Assembly (NCBI GenBank): GCA_018970725.1
Contig: JAGWVU010000002.1
Location: 1-64,000 of the forward strand
DNA from: Verrucomicrobiota bacterium
GTDB lineage: Bacteria; Verrucomicrobiota; Verrucomicrobiia; Verrucomicrobiales; DEV007
DNA: 64,000 nucleotides
Direction of reading: 5' to 3'
The first letter of the stretch is position 1, and the number at the start of each line of letters is the position of its first letter. The notes under the pieces are model-generated. The model did no database searches, was not told the origin of the DNA, and saw only the letters and a list, made by a program, of their open reading frames with translations. Positions 44,977 through 54,426 of this stretch are shown in pieces. The position numbers were made by a program, and so were the translations under genes.

Positions 44977-45759
44977 ATGCGACTTCTCGACCAAGTCATT
45001 CTCATCACCGGCAGCACCACGGGCATCGGCGAACACATGGCGCGCCGCTTTGTGGCGGAGGGAGCCAAGGTGCTGCTGCACGGCCGCGACGCAGTGCGGG
45101 GGGAGGCCCTGCGCGGTGAGTTGGGGCCGGAACGCTCCAGCTTTCACTGCGGGGACCTCGCGGACCCCGCTTATCCGGAACAGTTGGCCCAAGAGGCGGT
45201 GGCCTCGTTCGGACGGATCGATGCGCTGGTCAACAATGCCGCCCTGACCTCGCGGGGCAAAATCGAGGAGACGGACGCGGCGTTTTTCGACCGGATCCTC
45301 GCGGTGAACACGCGGGCCCCGCTCCTCCTGACCCGCGCCCTGTTGCCGGCGCTGGAAGCCTCCCGGGGCTGTGTCCTCAACATCGGCTCCGTCCTCGCGC
45401 ATTGCGGTCAGGCCAACCTTCTGGCCTACTCCGTTTCCAAGGGGGGGCTGATGACGATGACGCGGAATCTGGCCGACAGCCTCGGTCCGCGAGGCGTGCG
45501 GGTGAACCAGTTGAACGTGGGCTGGACCCTGACGGAAAACGAATACCGGGTGAAACTGGGCGACGGGCTGGGCGAAGGCTGGCCGGAGCGGCTCCCCGCG
45601 TATGTCATTCCGCTGGGGCGGTTGCTCAAGCCGGAGGACATCGCCGCCGCTGCGGTTTACTGGGTGGGACGTGAAAGCTACCCGGTCACCGGCACGGTGG
45701 CGGAGCTGGAACAATACCCGCTGATCGGGCGGTATACCAACCATGAAGGCGATGCCTGA
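44977..45759 (+). CDS. Short-chain dehydrogenase/reductase
   Basis: A 260-residue classical SDR. It has the cofactor motif GSTTGIGEHMARRF near the N-terminus, structural NNAA, catalytic Ser in NIGSVLAHCGQANLL and active-site YSVSKGG (Tyr and Lys). The start is ATG 44977 (MRLLDQVILITG); the longer frame lacks support. The substrate is unknown. It lies upstream of trpB on the same strand, 58 bases away, but a shared pathway is not obvious. Confidence 0.9.
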   Translation: MRLLDQVILITGSTTGIGEHMARRFVAEGAKVLLHGRDAVRGEALRGELGPERSSFHCGDLADPAYPEQLAQEAVASFGRIDALVNNAALTSRGKIEETDAAFFDRILAVNTRAPLLLTRALLPALEASRGCVLNIGSVLAHCGQANLLAYSVSKGGLMTMTRNLADSLGPRGVRVNQLNVGWTLTENEYRVKLGDGLGEGWPERLPAYVIPLGRLLKPEDIAAAAVYWVGRESYPVTGTVAELEQYPLIGRYTNHEGDA

Positions 45760-45817
45760 GGCGGCGATTCCGGTTTCGTTGGACGAGCCGGAGGGCAGGC
45801 CCTAGGTTCACGGTTCT

Positions 45818-47041
45818 ATGTCGACCATCACGATCAATCCGGCGGCTTTGCCGGACGCGCGGGGGCATTTCGGGACCTTCGGCGGAGCGTTCATTCCGGA
45901 AACGCTGATGACGGCGTTCGAGGAGCTGACCGCCGCCTACGAGCAGGCCAAGGCGGACCCGGCGTTTCAGGCGGAGCTGGCCGGCCTGCTCAAGGACTAT
46001 GTGGGACGCCCCACGCCCCTTTACTTTGCGGAGCGATGGACGGAACGGCTGGGCGGGGCAAGGATTTACCTGAAGCGGGAGGATCTCCTGCACACCGGCG
46101 CCCACAAAATCAACAACGCGCTGGGCCAGATCCTCCTCGCCAAGCGCCTCGGCAAGCCGCGCATCATCGCGGAGACCGGGGCCGGGCAACACGGCGTGGC
46201 CACCGCCACCGTGGCGGCTCGTTTCGGCTTCGACTGCGTCATTTACATGGGGGAGGTCGACATGCAGCGCCAAGCCCTCAACGTGGCCCGGATGCGGCTC
46301 CTCGGGGCCGAGGTCCGGGGCGTGACCGCGGGCCAGCGGACCCTCAAGGAGGCCGTGAACGAGGCGCTGCGCGACTGGGTGACCAACGTGCGCACCACGC
46401 ATTACATCCTCGGTTCCGCGCTGGGCGCTCACCCCTTTCCGATGATGGTCCGTGATTTCCACCGCATCATCGGCGTGGAAGCGCGCCGCCAAATCCTGGA
46501 ACGCGAGGAACGGCTCCCGGATCTCCTCGTCGCCTGTGTCGGCGGCGGCAGCAACGCGATGGGTCTCTTCCATCCGTTCCTCGAGGACGCGGGCGTGAGG
46601 ATGGTGGGCGTCGAAGCCGGCGGCCATGGGATCAAGCGCGGGGAACACGCCGCCCGCTTCCAAGGCGGCAAACTGGGCGTGCTCCAAGGCACCAAAACCT
46701 GGCTTCTCGCCGATGCGGACGGCCAGATCGAACTCACCCACTCCGTCTCCGCCGGTCTCGACTACGCCGCGGTCGGCCCGGAACACGCCTATTACCATGA
46801 GATCGGGCGGACCGAATACACTTACGCCACGGACGATGAGGCGCTCGACGCCTTTCGTGACCTGAGCCAGATCGAAGGCATCATCCCGGCGCTGGAAACC
46901 GCCCATGCCCTGGCTTACGTCAAAAAGGTGGCGCCGACCATGGGCCGGGACCAGACGATCGTGGTGAATCTCTCCGGCCGGGGTGACAAGGACGTGGCCC
47001 AGGCGGCGCGCTTCCTTCTCGGTGAAGAGATCAAATTCTGA
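45818..47041 (+). CDS. trpB: Tryptophan synthase beta subunit
   Basis: 407 residues, the usual TrpB1 length. PLP-lysine Lys97 lies in [13 protein letters not shown], catalytic Glu119 in [12 protein letters not shown], and the phosphate-binding [10 protein letters not shown] follows. It condenses indole with serine, normally in complex with TrpA. No trpA or other trp gene is within this window, so the pathway genes are probably dispersed. It is convergent with the NamZ fusion gene, 14 bases apart, with no clear terminator. Confidence 0.95.
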   Translation: MSTITINPAALPDARGHFGTFGGAFIPETLMTAFEELTAAYEQAKADPAFQAELAGLLKDYVGRPTPLYFAERWTERLGGARIYLKREDLLHTGAHKINNALGQILLAKRLGKPRIIAETGAGQHGVATATVAARFGFDCVIYMGEVDMQRQALNVARMRLLGAEVRGVTAGQRTLKEAVNEALRDWVTNVRTTHYILGSALGAHPFPMMVRDFHRIIGVEARRQILEREERLPDLLVACVGGGSNAMGLFHPFLEDAGVRMVGVEAGGHGIKRGEHAARFQGGKLGVLQGTKTWLLADADGQIELTHSVSAGLDYAAVGPEHAYYHEIGRTEYTYATDDEALDAFRDLSQIEGIIPALETAHALAYVKKVAPTMGRDQTIVVNLSGRGDKDVAQAARFLLGEEIKF

Positions 47042-47055
47042 CCCCGCCGCGCGGT

Positions 47056-49329
47056 TCACCCGCCATAAAGGAGAAACGGACGGCGGCGCTCCGCGAAGGC
47101 CGCCAGCTCCGGTTCCCAAAGAGCCCGGATCGCCTCCAGCGGTTCCCCGCGTCGGATCGCTTCCGCAGTTTCCGGGTGCCTCAGCAGGAAATCCAGCTTG
47201 TCCGGGACCTTGGCCTCCACGGCATGCCGGGCGGCCAGAAAGCGTCCGATCACCAAGCCGGCGTCCATTGCACGGACGGCCTGACGGTCCGTCACGGTGA
47301 AGCGGACCCCATGGCAAGTCTCCCCGGCAAAGAGGCTCGATTCCGGCCGGAAGGCCACCGGATCCGCCCGCAACCCCGGAAGCCTCGCCTCCCGGAAGGC
47401 CCCGGCCAGAGCCTCTCCATCCAACCATGGCGCGCCCACCTGCTCAAAGGGAAGCGCCGTCCCCCGCCCCACCGAAAGCCGGAGGAATTCGAGGAACCCG
47501 ATTCCCGGATACAGGGTGGCCGCGGTGACGTTCCGCAGATTCGGGCTCGGGTTGACCCAGCGCAATCCCGTCTCATCAAAGGTCAGATCCCGCGACCAGT
47601 TCCGCAACGGGACCACGGTGAGGTCGAGATCCAACCCGCGTTCCGCCACGAACATCCGGGCCAACTCACCGGCCGTCATGCCATGACGGATCGGCACCGG
47701 ATGAAAGCTGGTGAAGCGCTCCTCCGAAATCCGTGCCGGTCCCTCCATGACGCGACCACCGATCGGGTTGACCCGGTCCAACACCACGAAGGCCAGGCCC
47801 TGCCGGGCCGCCGCCTCCATCGCCAATCCCATGGTGGAAACATAGGTGTAAAAACGGCACCCGGCGTCCTGCACGTCGAACACCAACGCGTCCAACCCGG
47901 CCAACTGGGCGGGCAAGGGTTGCCGCGTCTCCCCGTAGAGACTGTGAATCGGCAATCCGGTGCGCCGATCCACCCCGCCGGCGATCGTTTCCTGGTCCAG
48001 ATCTCCCCGGATGCCATGCTCGGGACTGAACAGCGCGACCAATTTCACGCCCGGAGCCTGGGCGAGCCGGTCGATCGTCGGCACCCCGTCCAGACCGAGG
48101 CCGGTATGATTGGTGATCAGGCCCACCCGACGCCCGGCCAAGGGCGCAAAGTTCCCTTCCGCGAGGACATCGATGCCCGTCCGCACCGCCCAAACCGGCC
48201 GGGTGGCCTCGGTCGCCAACTGGGCCACGCGGCGGCGCAACGGCTTGGCATCACCCCCGGCCGGATGATTCCGATTGGTCAGGAGGATGACGAAGAGCTG
48301 GCGCGGCGGATCGATCCAAATCGAGGTGCCGGTCCAACCCGTGTGCCCATAAGCCAGATGCGTCCCGGGCGGCGGCGCGTCCACGGTATGATCAAACGCC
48401 GGACGGATTTCCCAACCAAGCCCGCGGGCCGGTTCCAGGCCGGGAGGGCTTTGCACCTTGGTCATGGCCGCCAGAGTCCGGGATTCCACCAAAGGCGGCC
48501 CTCCCCCCAGCAAGGTCCGGGCGAACTTCGCCAAATCCGCCGCCGTCCCGAACAACCCGGCATGGGCGGTGAGACCCCCCACCCGGCGTGAGGTCGGGTC
48601 GTGAACCACGCCGCGCAACATCCTGCCCCCGGACCGCTCGGTCGGCGCCACCCGGGACTGGAGGGCGGCGGCCGGAAGCCACCCGGTTTCGGTCATCGCC
48701 AACGGCTCCCAGATTTCCCGTCGGGCCAAGAGATCGAGCGGTTCCCCGGATACCCGCCGGATGATTTCCCCGAGCAGGTGGTAATTCAGATCACTGTAGA
48801 TGACCCGGCTTCCCGGAGCGGCCTGCGGTTCACACCGGCAGATCCAGGAAATCACCCCGGCGAGGTTTTCGGGGACAAACTCCGCCACCGGGATTCCCGG
48901 GGCCAACCCGGAAGAATGCGTCAGCAGCTGGCGGACCGTGATCGCCTCCTTTCCGTGTCCCCGAAACTCCGGCAGGTAGGTCGATACCCGGTCGTCCAGC
49001 CCGACTTGCCCGCGCTCCACGAGGCGCAGCAGCAGCGGCGTGGTGGCCACCACCTTGGTCAAGGAAGCCAGGTCGAACACCGTGTCCGCAGTCATCGGTT
49101 CCCGGACCGGTTCCAAGGCGCGGTGTCCGAAGGCCTTGGCGAATACCCGGCCGTGACATTCCACATGCAACACGGCTCCGGGGATGTCCCCGCGCCGGAT
49201 GGCGTCCCCGACCGCTTCTTGCAACGCGGCCAAGTGATCCGGATCAAAAGAAGGAGGGAAATCGGCCGCGCAGTCCATCGCCCACAAAGCCAAGCCCAGG
49301 CAAATCCGCAGCGGACCCGTCCGGCTCAT
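47056..49329 (-). CDS. Serine hydrolase (class C beta-lactamase fold) fused to NamZ (DUF1343)
   Basis: A 757-residue protein. A signal-like N-terminus (MSRTGPLRICLGLALWAM) is followed by a penicillin-binding-like serine hydrolase: Ser89-Leu-Thr-Lys92 in ASLTKVV, YSDLN as the Tyr motif, and GHTGWTG as the KTG equivalent. From about residue 380 comes DUF1343 (GRRVGLITNHTG, FSPEHGIRG, FDVQDAGCRFYTY), now known as exo-beta-N-acetylmuramidase NamZ. The two activities together suggest trimming of peptide and MurNAc ends of peptidoglycan. The ATG overlaps the stop of the rhomboid-like gene (ATGA), so the genes are coupled. Confidence 0.9.
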   Translation of the reverse strand: MSRTGPLRICLGLALWAMDCAADFPPSFDPDHLAALQEAVGDAIRRGDIPGAVLHVECHGRVFAKAFGHRALEPVREPMTADTVFDLASLTKVVATTPLLLRLVERGQVGLDDRVSTYLPEFRGHGKEAITVRQLLTHSSGLAPGIPVAEFVPENLAGVISWICRCEPQAAPGSRVIYSDLNYHLLGEIIRRVSGEPLDLLARREIWEPLAMTETGWLPAAALQSRVAPTERSGGRMLRGVVHDPTSRRVGGLTAHAGLFGTAADLAKFARTLLGGGPPLVESRTLAAMTKVQSPPGLEPARGLGWEIRPAFDHTVDAPPPGTHLAYGHTGWTGTSIWIDPPRQLFVILLTNRNHPAGGDAKPLRRRVAQLATEATRPVWAVRTGIDVLAEGNFAPLAGRRVGLITNHTGLGLDGVPTIDRLAQAPGVKLVALFSPEHGIRGDLDQETIAGGVDRRTGLPIHSLYGETRQPLPAQLAGLDALVFDVQDAGCRFYTYVSTMGLAMEAAARQGLAFVVLDRVNPIGGRVMEGPARISEERFTSFHPVPIRHGMTAGELARMFVAERGLDLDLTVVPLRNWSRDLTFDETGLRWVNPSPNLRNVTAATLYPGIGFLEFLRLSVGRGTALPFEQVGAPWLDGEALAGAFREARLPGLRADPVAFRPESSLFAGETCHGVRFTVTDRQAVRAMDAGLVIGRFLAARHAVEAKVPDKLDFLLRHPETAEAIRRGEPLEAIRALWEPELAAFAERRRPFLLYGG

Positions 49330-50156
49330 GACGGAGGTCGGCAGGCGGGGCAGTAATCCTCGCCATCCGCGGCCACCCGGAACTCGATTTCCGGCCGTTC
49401 CTGGTCCGTGAGACCGCACTTGGCGCACACGTGAAAGGCTTGCCCGGGATCGATTTGCCGTGAGCGGAAGCGGGATTGCCGGGCCGCGCTTTGTCCCCGG
49501 TGAAGGATGGCGTGCAGGAACTTCGGGAGGAAGACGAGGAGGTAGGGAGTCATGCCGAGAACCACGGGGAGGGCTCCGACCCCGGAAGGACGCACCGGAA
49601 GCGCAAAGGCGGAGACGGCCATCTGGATGAGAGCGACCGCGTTGATCAACGCCAGCCAGCGCACTTGGACCGGGAGGACGAAGAAGAGGAGGATCTCCTG
49701 TTTGGGGTGCAGGGTGGCGAAGGCCATGAAGAGGCTGCTGTAGAGGATCCCCGTCTCGATCCCCAACATTTGGTGCTGCAGATCCGAGGGCAGGACCCAA
49801 GCGGCCACCACCATACCCAACCAAGTGCCGAAGAGATAGAAGTTGACCCGGAAGGCTCCCCACTCGCTTTCCATCCCGTCGTTGATCATCCACATGATGA
49901 AGAGCAGGAAAATCAGGAGGATCGGATGGGTGTCGGTGGAGAAAAGGAAAGTGAGGAGTCTCCAGATCTGGTGGTGCTCGAGGATCTGCTCTTTATCAAG
50001 CAGCAGAAGATCCCGGTAACCGGGCACGCCACGGGAGAGCAAGGTGGCGGCAACCTGGAAGATGACCAGGATTCTGATGGGGCTGGGGAAAGCCGCCCAA
50101 CCGAAAGCCCGCTCCAGCAGGGTGACAAGGGGGGAAAGAGGATGACGGTATTCCAA
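49326..50156 (-). CDS. Rhomboid-like membrane protein with C-terminal zinc ribbon
   Basis: About 276 residues from a TTG start (MEYRHPLSPLV), preferred because the upstream frame overlaps the preceding gene and looks like arginine-rich shadow; the start is uncertain. Several membrane segments follow the rhomboid pattern (GMESEWGAFRVNFYLFGTW). Where the active GxSG should stand it reads ETGILYSS, so protease activity is unlikely. The C-terminal CAKCG...YCPAC is a zinc-ribbon-like tail. It is in an operon between the DUF2452 gene and the NamZ fusion. Confidence 0.7.
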   Translation of the reverse strand: MEYRHPLSPLVTLLERAFGWAAFPSPIRILVIFQVAATLLSRGVPGYRDLLLLDKEQILEHHQIWRLLTFLFSTDTHPILLIFLLFIMWMINDGMESEWGAFRVNFYLFGTWLGMVVAAWVLPSDLQHQMLGIETGILYSSLFMAFATLHPKQEILLFFVLPVQVRWLALINAVALIQMAVSAFALPVRPSGVGALPVVLGMTPYLLVFLPKFLHAILHRGQSAARQSRFRSRQIDPGQAFHVCAKCGLTDQERPEIEFRVAADGEDYCPACRPPS

Positions 50157-50233
50157 AGGAATGGAGCGTTGACGGTTCGTTCGAGGTTCAGGACCAGAAT
50201 CCCACTTCCGGCTCAACTCGCAACGACCAAGTC

Positions 50234-50671
50234 TCAGCCTTGCATCATCGGAAGGGAACGGAGATCGAAATTTTCCGCGACCGCGACCGGTTCCCAATGT
50301 CCGCCGGAGGTCAAGGTGAGCGAGGCGATCCATTTTTTCCCGGGCCAACGACCAGGTTCAATCATGGACAGGGTAAAGCCATCGCCCATCTCGTAAAGGT
50401 GGTAGGTTTCCCCGGTCAGCGGCTCGAAGCCGAACCGCGCCTCATAGACCAGCTTGTTCCAGTTGAACTGATCGATCAGCGCGACATACTGGCTGCGTAA
50501 TTCTGCCATTTGGCTTCGGAAATGCCGTTCCACGCCGGCCGCGCCCCGGGAGCGAAAGCTGGAGAGATCCGCCGGAATGATGGCCGCGCTGAGGGTGGAG
50601 ACCGGATAAGGCAGGAATCGGCCGGGGCGGCTCTCCTCTTGAGGATCGGTGATGGGAAGTGGGTCGGTCAT
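50234..50671 (-). CDS. DUF2452 family protein
   Basis: A 145-residue protein whose core (FEPLTGETYHLYEMGDG, then FTLSMIEPGRWPGK) matches DUF2452. The central helix region (QMAELRSQYVALIDQFNWNK) is also typical. There is no signal peptide or membrane segment; function is unknown. The start is the ATG ending at 50671 (MTDPLPITD). It is first of three co-oriented genes leading to the NamZ fusion. Confidence 0.8.
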   Translation of the reverse strand: MTDPLPITDPQEESRPGRFLPYPVSTLSAAIIPADLSSFRSRGAAGVERHFRSQMAELRSQYVALIDQFNWNKLVYEARFGFEPLTGETYHLYEMGDGFTLSMIEPGRWPGKKWIASLTLTSGGHWEPVAVAENFDLRSLPMMQG

Positions 50672-50750
50672 GAGGCCCCCTAATTTCGTGTCCGGAGCCA
50701 CGGCGGATGCCACAAATCCGGACCGGGACGGGAAAATGCGCCGTCCCCGT

Positions 50751-51476
50751 TCAGTTGAGCCGGTAAGTGATGCGTGCCTTGTCCGTATCGTAGGAGGACA
50801 TCTCCATCTTCACGCGGTCACCGGTCACCAGTTTGATGAAACGCTTGCGCATCTTGCCGGAGATGTGCGCCAGAACCAGATGTCCGTTGTCCAGCTCCAC
50901 GCGGAACATCGTGCCGGGAAGGACCGTGTGGATGGTTCCCTCCAGTTCCAGACAATCCTCCTTGGCGTTGCTGACGTCCTTGGCAGGCCGGCTCGGCATC
51001 CTCCGGCCCCCGCCACCGGAACGGCCACGGTAACCGCCTCCACCGCCTCCCGGAGGGCGATTCCCGCCCGACGGAGGTCCGCCGCCCGTCCCCGGCCCGG
51101 AAGGCCGCTGGCCGGGGGCCGCCTGACCCGGAGGCCTCGGCCCGCCACCGCCGGAACCGGGACCACGCTGCCCGGGCCCGGTGGATCCGGGTCCGCGCTG
51201 ACCGGGGCCGGAAGAACCTTGGCCCGGAGGCCTTGGTCCTCCCCCGCCGTAACCGGGACCACGCGAGGACGATGCGCCCTGACCACCCGGACCACCAGGG
51301 CCACGGTTTGGCTGGCCCGCCCCCCCAGGGCCACGGTTTGGCTGGCCCGCCCCCCCGGGACCACGGTTTGGCTGACCTGAACCTCCGGTTCCGCCAGGAC
51401 CACGTTGGCCGGACGATGAAGACGGCGAGGACGCCGGTCCTCTGGAATTTGAAGAACTCGTGTTTTTATTGGACAT
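50751..51476 (-). CDS. infA: Translation initiation factor IF-1 with long Gly/Pro-rich N-terminal extension
   Basis: 241 residues. The last ~72 ([20 protein letters not shown], then [19 protein letters not shown]) are a normal OB-fold IF-1. The first ~165 residues are low-complexity Gly/Pro/Arg/Ser/Gln sequence, including three QPNRGPGG units encoded by a tandem DNA repeat at 51301-51374. Ordinary IF-1 is 71-73 residues. A start closer to the IF-1 domain ([14 protein letters not shown]) cannot be excluded. It is at the end of the minus-strand group and divergent from the TrmH-type gene. Confidence 0.8.
   Translation of the reverse strand: MSNKNTSSSNSRGPASSPSSSSGQRGPGGTGGSGQPNRGPGGAGQPNRGPGGAGQPNRGPGGPGGQGASSSRGPGYGGGGPRPPGQGSSGPGQRGPGSTGPGQRGPGSGGGGPRPPGQAAPGQRPSGPGTGGGPPSGGNRPPGGGGGGYRGRSGGGGRRMPSRPAKDVSNAKEDCLELEGTIHTVLPGTMFRVELDNGHLVLAHISGKMRKRFIKLVTGDRVKMEMSSYDTDKARITYRLN
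51301..51374. repeat. 30-bp tandem repeat within the IF-1 extension
   Basis: Two nearly identical 30-base units (51301-51330, 51331-51360) and a partial third (from 51361) share CCACGGTTTGGCTGGCCCGC. They encode the [10 protein letters not shown] units on the minus strand, in phase with the codons. Confidence 0.7.
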
Positions 51477-51697
51477 AGGCACTGGCATACAGGCACGGTT
51501 TCCGAGGGGCGGTTCGTCTCGACCCGCGGTTCGCGAGCCTTTGAAGACAGGGGTTCCGCCAGCCGGGGAGATGGGAGCCGCAGCCTGACGCTGACAACCC
51601 CACCGGCGTGCCCGGATTTCGGCCTTTCCATATCATCGTGCGAATTTTTGAAAAACGAAGAGATAAATTCAGGATTCCGCCGGATGCCTGACCACGG

Positions 51698-52285
51698 ATG
51701 AAACCGAACCGCTCCCAACCCACCCGCCAACCCCGCGCCAACCGCCACGCTGCCGAGGCTTCAGGCCCTCTGCCGCAGCTGGGGGAAGACGACCTCTACG
51801 ACCTCGTCATCGCCTCGGAGAACCCCTTGCTCCTGCTGCTCGACGAAGTCACCGATCCGCATAACCTCGGGGCCTGCCTCCGCTCCGCCAATGCCGCCGG
51901 CGCCCTCGCCATCGTCACCCCGAAACACCACTCCGCGGGGGTCACCGACACCGTCGTCCGCGTCTCCTGCGGTGCCGCCGCAGCCACGCCGGTCGTCCAA
52001 GTGACCAACCTCGCGCGCGCCATGAAGAAGTTGCAGGAACTCGGCGTCTGGCTCGTCGGCACCGATGACTCCGCCACCCGGACGATTCACGAGATCGACC
52101 TCCGGGGGCCGCTCGGCCTCGTGATGGGCGCGGAAGGTTCCGGGATGCGGCGCCTCACCCGGGAGGGATGCGACTTCCTTGCCAAGATCCCCATGCACGG
52201 CACGGTCCCCTGCCTCAACGTCTCCGTGGCCGCCGGGGTCTGCCTGTTCGAAGCGGTCCGGCAACGGACCCTTCCGCAGTCCTGA
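51698..52285 (+). CDS. TrmH-family RNA 2'-O-methyltransferase (RlmB-like), short form
   Basis: A 195-residue SPOUT methyltransferase. Motif 1 [16 protein letters not shown], motif 2 [15 protein letters not shown] and motif 3 [15 protein letters not shown] make up the knotted SAM site. RlmB is about 245 residues with an N-terminal substrate-binding domain; here only a short basic leader precedes the catalytic domain. The motif 3 position usually Ser before LNVS is Cys. Likely target: 23S rRNA or a tRNA, not determinable here. Confidence 0.85.
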   Translation: MKPNRSQPTRQPRANRHAAEASGPLPQLGEDDLYDLVIASENPLLLLLDEVTDPHNLGACLRSANAAGALAIVTPKHHSAGVTDTVVRVSCGAAAATPVVQVTNLARAMKKLQELGVWLVGTDDSATRTIHEIDLRGPLGLVMGAEGSGMRRLTREGCDFLAKIPMHGTVPCLNVSVAAGVCLFEAVRQRTLPQS

Positions 52286-52298
52286 ACCCGGGGCGGGA

Positions 52299-53267
52299 TC
52301 AACGGCCGTCCGGGACGGGTGCCGTGACCCCGGCCAGCGCCCCGACATGCGCCAGCACCGCCTGCCCAAGGCCCGCCAGATCATAACCGCCTTCCAGGAC
52401 GGAAACCAACCGGCCGCCGGCGCTCTGGTCCGCCAAATCGAGGACGATCCGGGTCAACTCCGCGAAGTCCTCGTCCCTCAGCAGGAAGCCCCCCAGCGGA
52501 TCCCCGTGCCGGGCGTCGAACCCGGCCGAGACCAGGATCAATTCCGGGCGGAAACCCTCCATGGCGGGGAGAAGCCGGTTGCGAAACGCGTCGCGCACCG
52601 CTTCCATCATCGTGCCGGCGGGCAACGGACAATTCAGCGTGGTCCCCTTCCCCGCCCCGATTCCGGTCTCCCCACGCAACCCTGTCCCCGGATACCACGG
52701 ATGCTGGTGGGTGCTAAAGTAAAAGACACTGCCGTCCGCATAAAAGATGTCCTGGGTGCCGTTTCCATGGTGGACATCCCAATCCACGATCAACACCCGG
52801 TTGATCCCGTGACGGCGCTGGGCATGACGGGCGGCCATCGCCACCGGATTGAAGAGGCAGAAGCCCATCCCCTGATTCGCGGTGGCGTGATGCCCGGGCG
52901 GGCGGACCGCGCAAAACGCGTTCCGCACCCGGCCGCCGACCACCGCGTCCACCGCATTCAGGACCCCTCCGGCCGCGACCCGGGCCGCCAGGTAGGACTG
53001 CGGACCCACATCGGTATCCCCGGTGGAAAGGCGTCTCCGGCCCTCTTCGACAATCTCCCGCCGCACCAACTCCACATATTCGGGTTCATGCACCAGGCAC
53101 AGTTCCTCCACGGACGCCTCCCGCGCTGCGATCGGCGCCAAACCATCCGTCCAACCCGCTCCGGACAACGCGCGGGCGATCGCCCGGATCCGCCCGGGGG
53201 ATTCCGGATGCCCCGGTCCGGTGTCATGCGCTTCAAACCGGGCGTCGAGCAATAACCCCGTCACCAT
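52299..53267 (-). CDS. Histone deacetylase-like amidohydrolase
   Basis: A 322-residue zinc deacetylase of the class II HDAC/AcuC fold. The sequence shows the catalytic His pair in RPPGHHATANQGMGFCLFN and zinc ligands in DWDVHHGNGTQD and SAGFDAR. In bacteria such enzymes deacetylate acetylpolyamines or protein lysines. No signal peptide was seen. The start is the ATG ending at 53267. It is convergent with the TrmH-type gene and divergent from recF. Confidence 0.93.
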   Translation of the reverse strand: MVTGLLLDARFEAHDTGPGHPESPGRIRAIARALSGAGWTDGLAPIAAREASVEELCLVHEPEYVELVRREIVEEGRRRLSTGDTDVGPQSYLAARVAAGGVLNAVDAVVGGRVRNAFCAVRPPGHHATANQGMGFCLFNPVAMAARHAQRRHGINRVLIVDWDVHHGNGTQDIFYADGSVFYFSTHQHPWYPGTGLRGETGIGAGKGTTLNCPLPAGTMMEAVRDAFRNRLLPAMEGFRPELILVSAGFDARHGDPLGGFLLRDEDFAELTRIVLDLADQSAGGRLVSVLEGGYDLAGLGQAVLAHVGALAGVTAPVPDGR

Positions 53268-53364
53268 GGAGAACGCTAGGCCAGGGGTCGGCGAATGTCA
53301 CGGGCAATGATTCGGCTGGCATTTCAACCGGGCCCGGTGAACCTTGGTGCTCCGGTTTCCGCCC

Positions 53365-54426
53365 ATGCTGACGCACCTCAAGCTACGCCATCTCCGTTGC
53401 TTCGAGGTGGCCGCCTGCCAACCGGGAAACGGGACCACCGTCTTCCTCGGCGAGAACGCCCAAGGGAAAACCTCCATCCTCGAAGCCGTTTGCGTGGCCA
53501 TGCGCCTGCAATCCCCGCGCACCGCGAATCTCGCGGACCTCATCCGCTTCGGGGAGAAAGAATTCGCCGTCAGCGCCACCCTCGCGGGCCAGGAACTGCT
53601 CTTCGGGTATTCCGGCAACCGGCGCCGCATGACCATCGATTCCGAGACGATGCGTTCCTCGGGCGACTATCTCCGCCAATCCGCCCTCGTGGTCTGGATG
53701 TCGAATGACGACATGGCCCTCGTCCGGGGCGGCAGCGAGGGCCGGCGCCGCTTCCTTGATTTCCTCGGCTCCCAGCTCCATCCGCCTTATCGCCCGGCCC
53801 TCCGCGACTACGAACGGGCCTTGCGGGCCCGGAATTTCCTGCTGAAACGGGATGCCTATCCGCGCTGGGATCAGATCGACGCCTACACGAGGGTCCTCGC
53901 GGAGCACGCCGCCATTCTCACCCGGCTGCGCCGCGAGCTGGTGGCCCGGCTCGAACCCTTTGCCGCGGAGGTGCAGGCGGAAGTGAGCGGCCGCGCCGAA
54001 CCCCTGGGTCTCGTTTACGAGGCGGCCGGGGGGGACCGCCTGGAGGAAGTGCTCGCCGGGTTCCGGGACGAGGAATCCCGCAAGCGAGGCACCGCCGCCG
54101 GTCCGCACCGGGACGACTTCGGGATCACCCTGCACGGCATGGCAGCCTCCCGGTTCGCCTCCGAGGGTCAGCAACGCACCACCGCCCTCGCCTTGAAAAT
54201 CGGTCAGGCCCGGTTGTTCCTCGCGGAGAGCCGCCGCCCTCCCCTTCTCTTGCTCGACGACATTTTCGGCGAGCTTGATCCCGGCCGACGCAACGCCCTG
54301 ATGGCGGCCTTGCCGGTGCATTCCCAGAAGCTGATCACCACCACGCACCTCGACTGGTTGCGCGACCACCTCCAACCTGAAAGCGTCTACGAGGTGACCC
54401 GGGGCATGGTCGCCCCCGGCACCTGA
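53365..54426 (+). CDS. recF: DNA replication/repair protein RecF
   Basis: A 353-residue SMC-like ATPase with Walker A GENAQGKT (29-36), signature SEGQQRTTALALKIGQARL, and Walker B LLLLDDIFGELDP. RecF loads RecA at gapped DNA. The start was taken at ATG 53365 (MLTHLKLRHLRCF). Its last 40 bases overlap, tail to tail, the 3' end of the GlnD gene on the other strand. The usual neighbours dnaN and gyrB are absent. Confidence 0.92.
   Translation: MLTHLKLRHLRCFEVAACQPGNGTTVFLGENAQGKTSILEAVCVAMRLQSPRTANLADLIRFGEKEFAVSATLAGQELLFGYSGNRRRMTIDSETMRSSGDYLRQSALVVWMSNDDMALVRGGSEGRRRFLDFLGSQLHPPYRPALRDYERALRARNFLLKRDAYPRWDQIDAYTRVLAEHAAILTRLRRELVARLEPFAAEVQAEVSGRAEPLGLVYEAAGGDRLEEVLAGFRDEESRKRGTAAGPHRDDFGITLHGMAASRFASEGQQRTTALALKIGQARLFLAESRRPPLLLLDDIFGELDPGRRNALMAALPVHSQKLITTTHLDWLRDHLQPESVYEVTRGMVAPGT

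Noticed and set aside
49326-50348. The long form of the rhomboid-like gene starting at 50348
   Set aside because: Its first ~40 codons overlap the DUF2452 gene and are Arg/Gly-rich without support. A start near 50156 is preferred.
50825-51748. A 307-residue minus-strand frame overlapping infA
   Set aside because: It is an alternative frame of the repeat-rich infA region. Only the other frame ends in a clear IF-1 domain.
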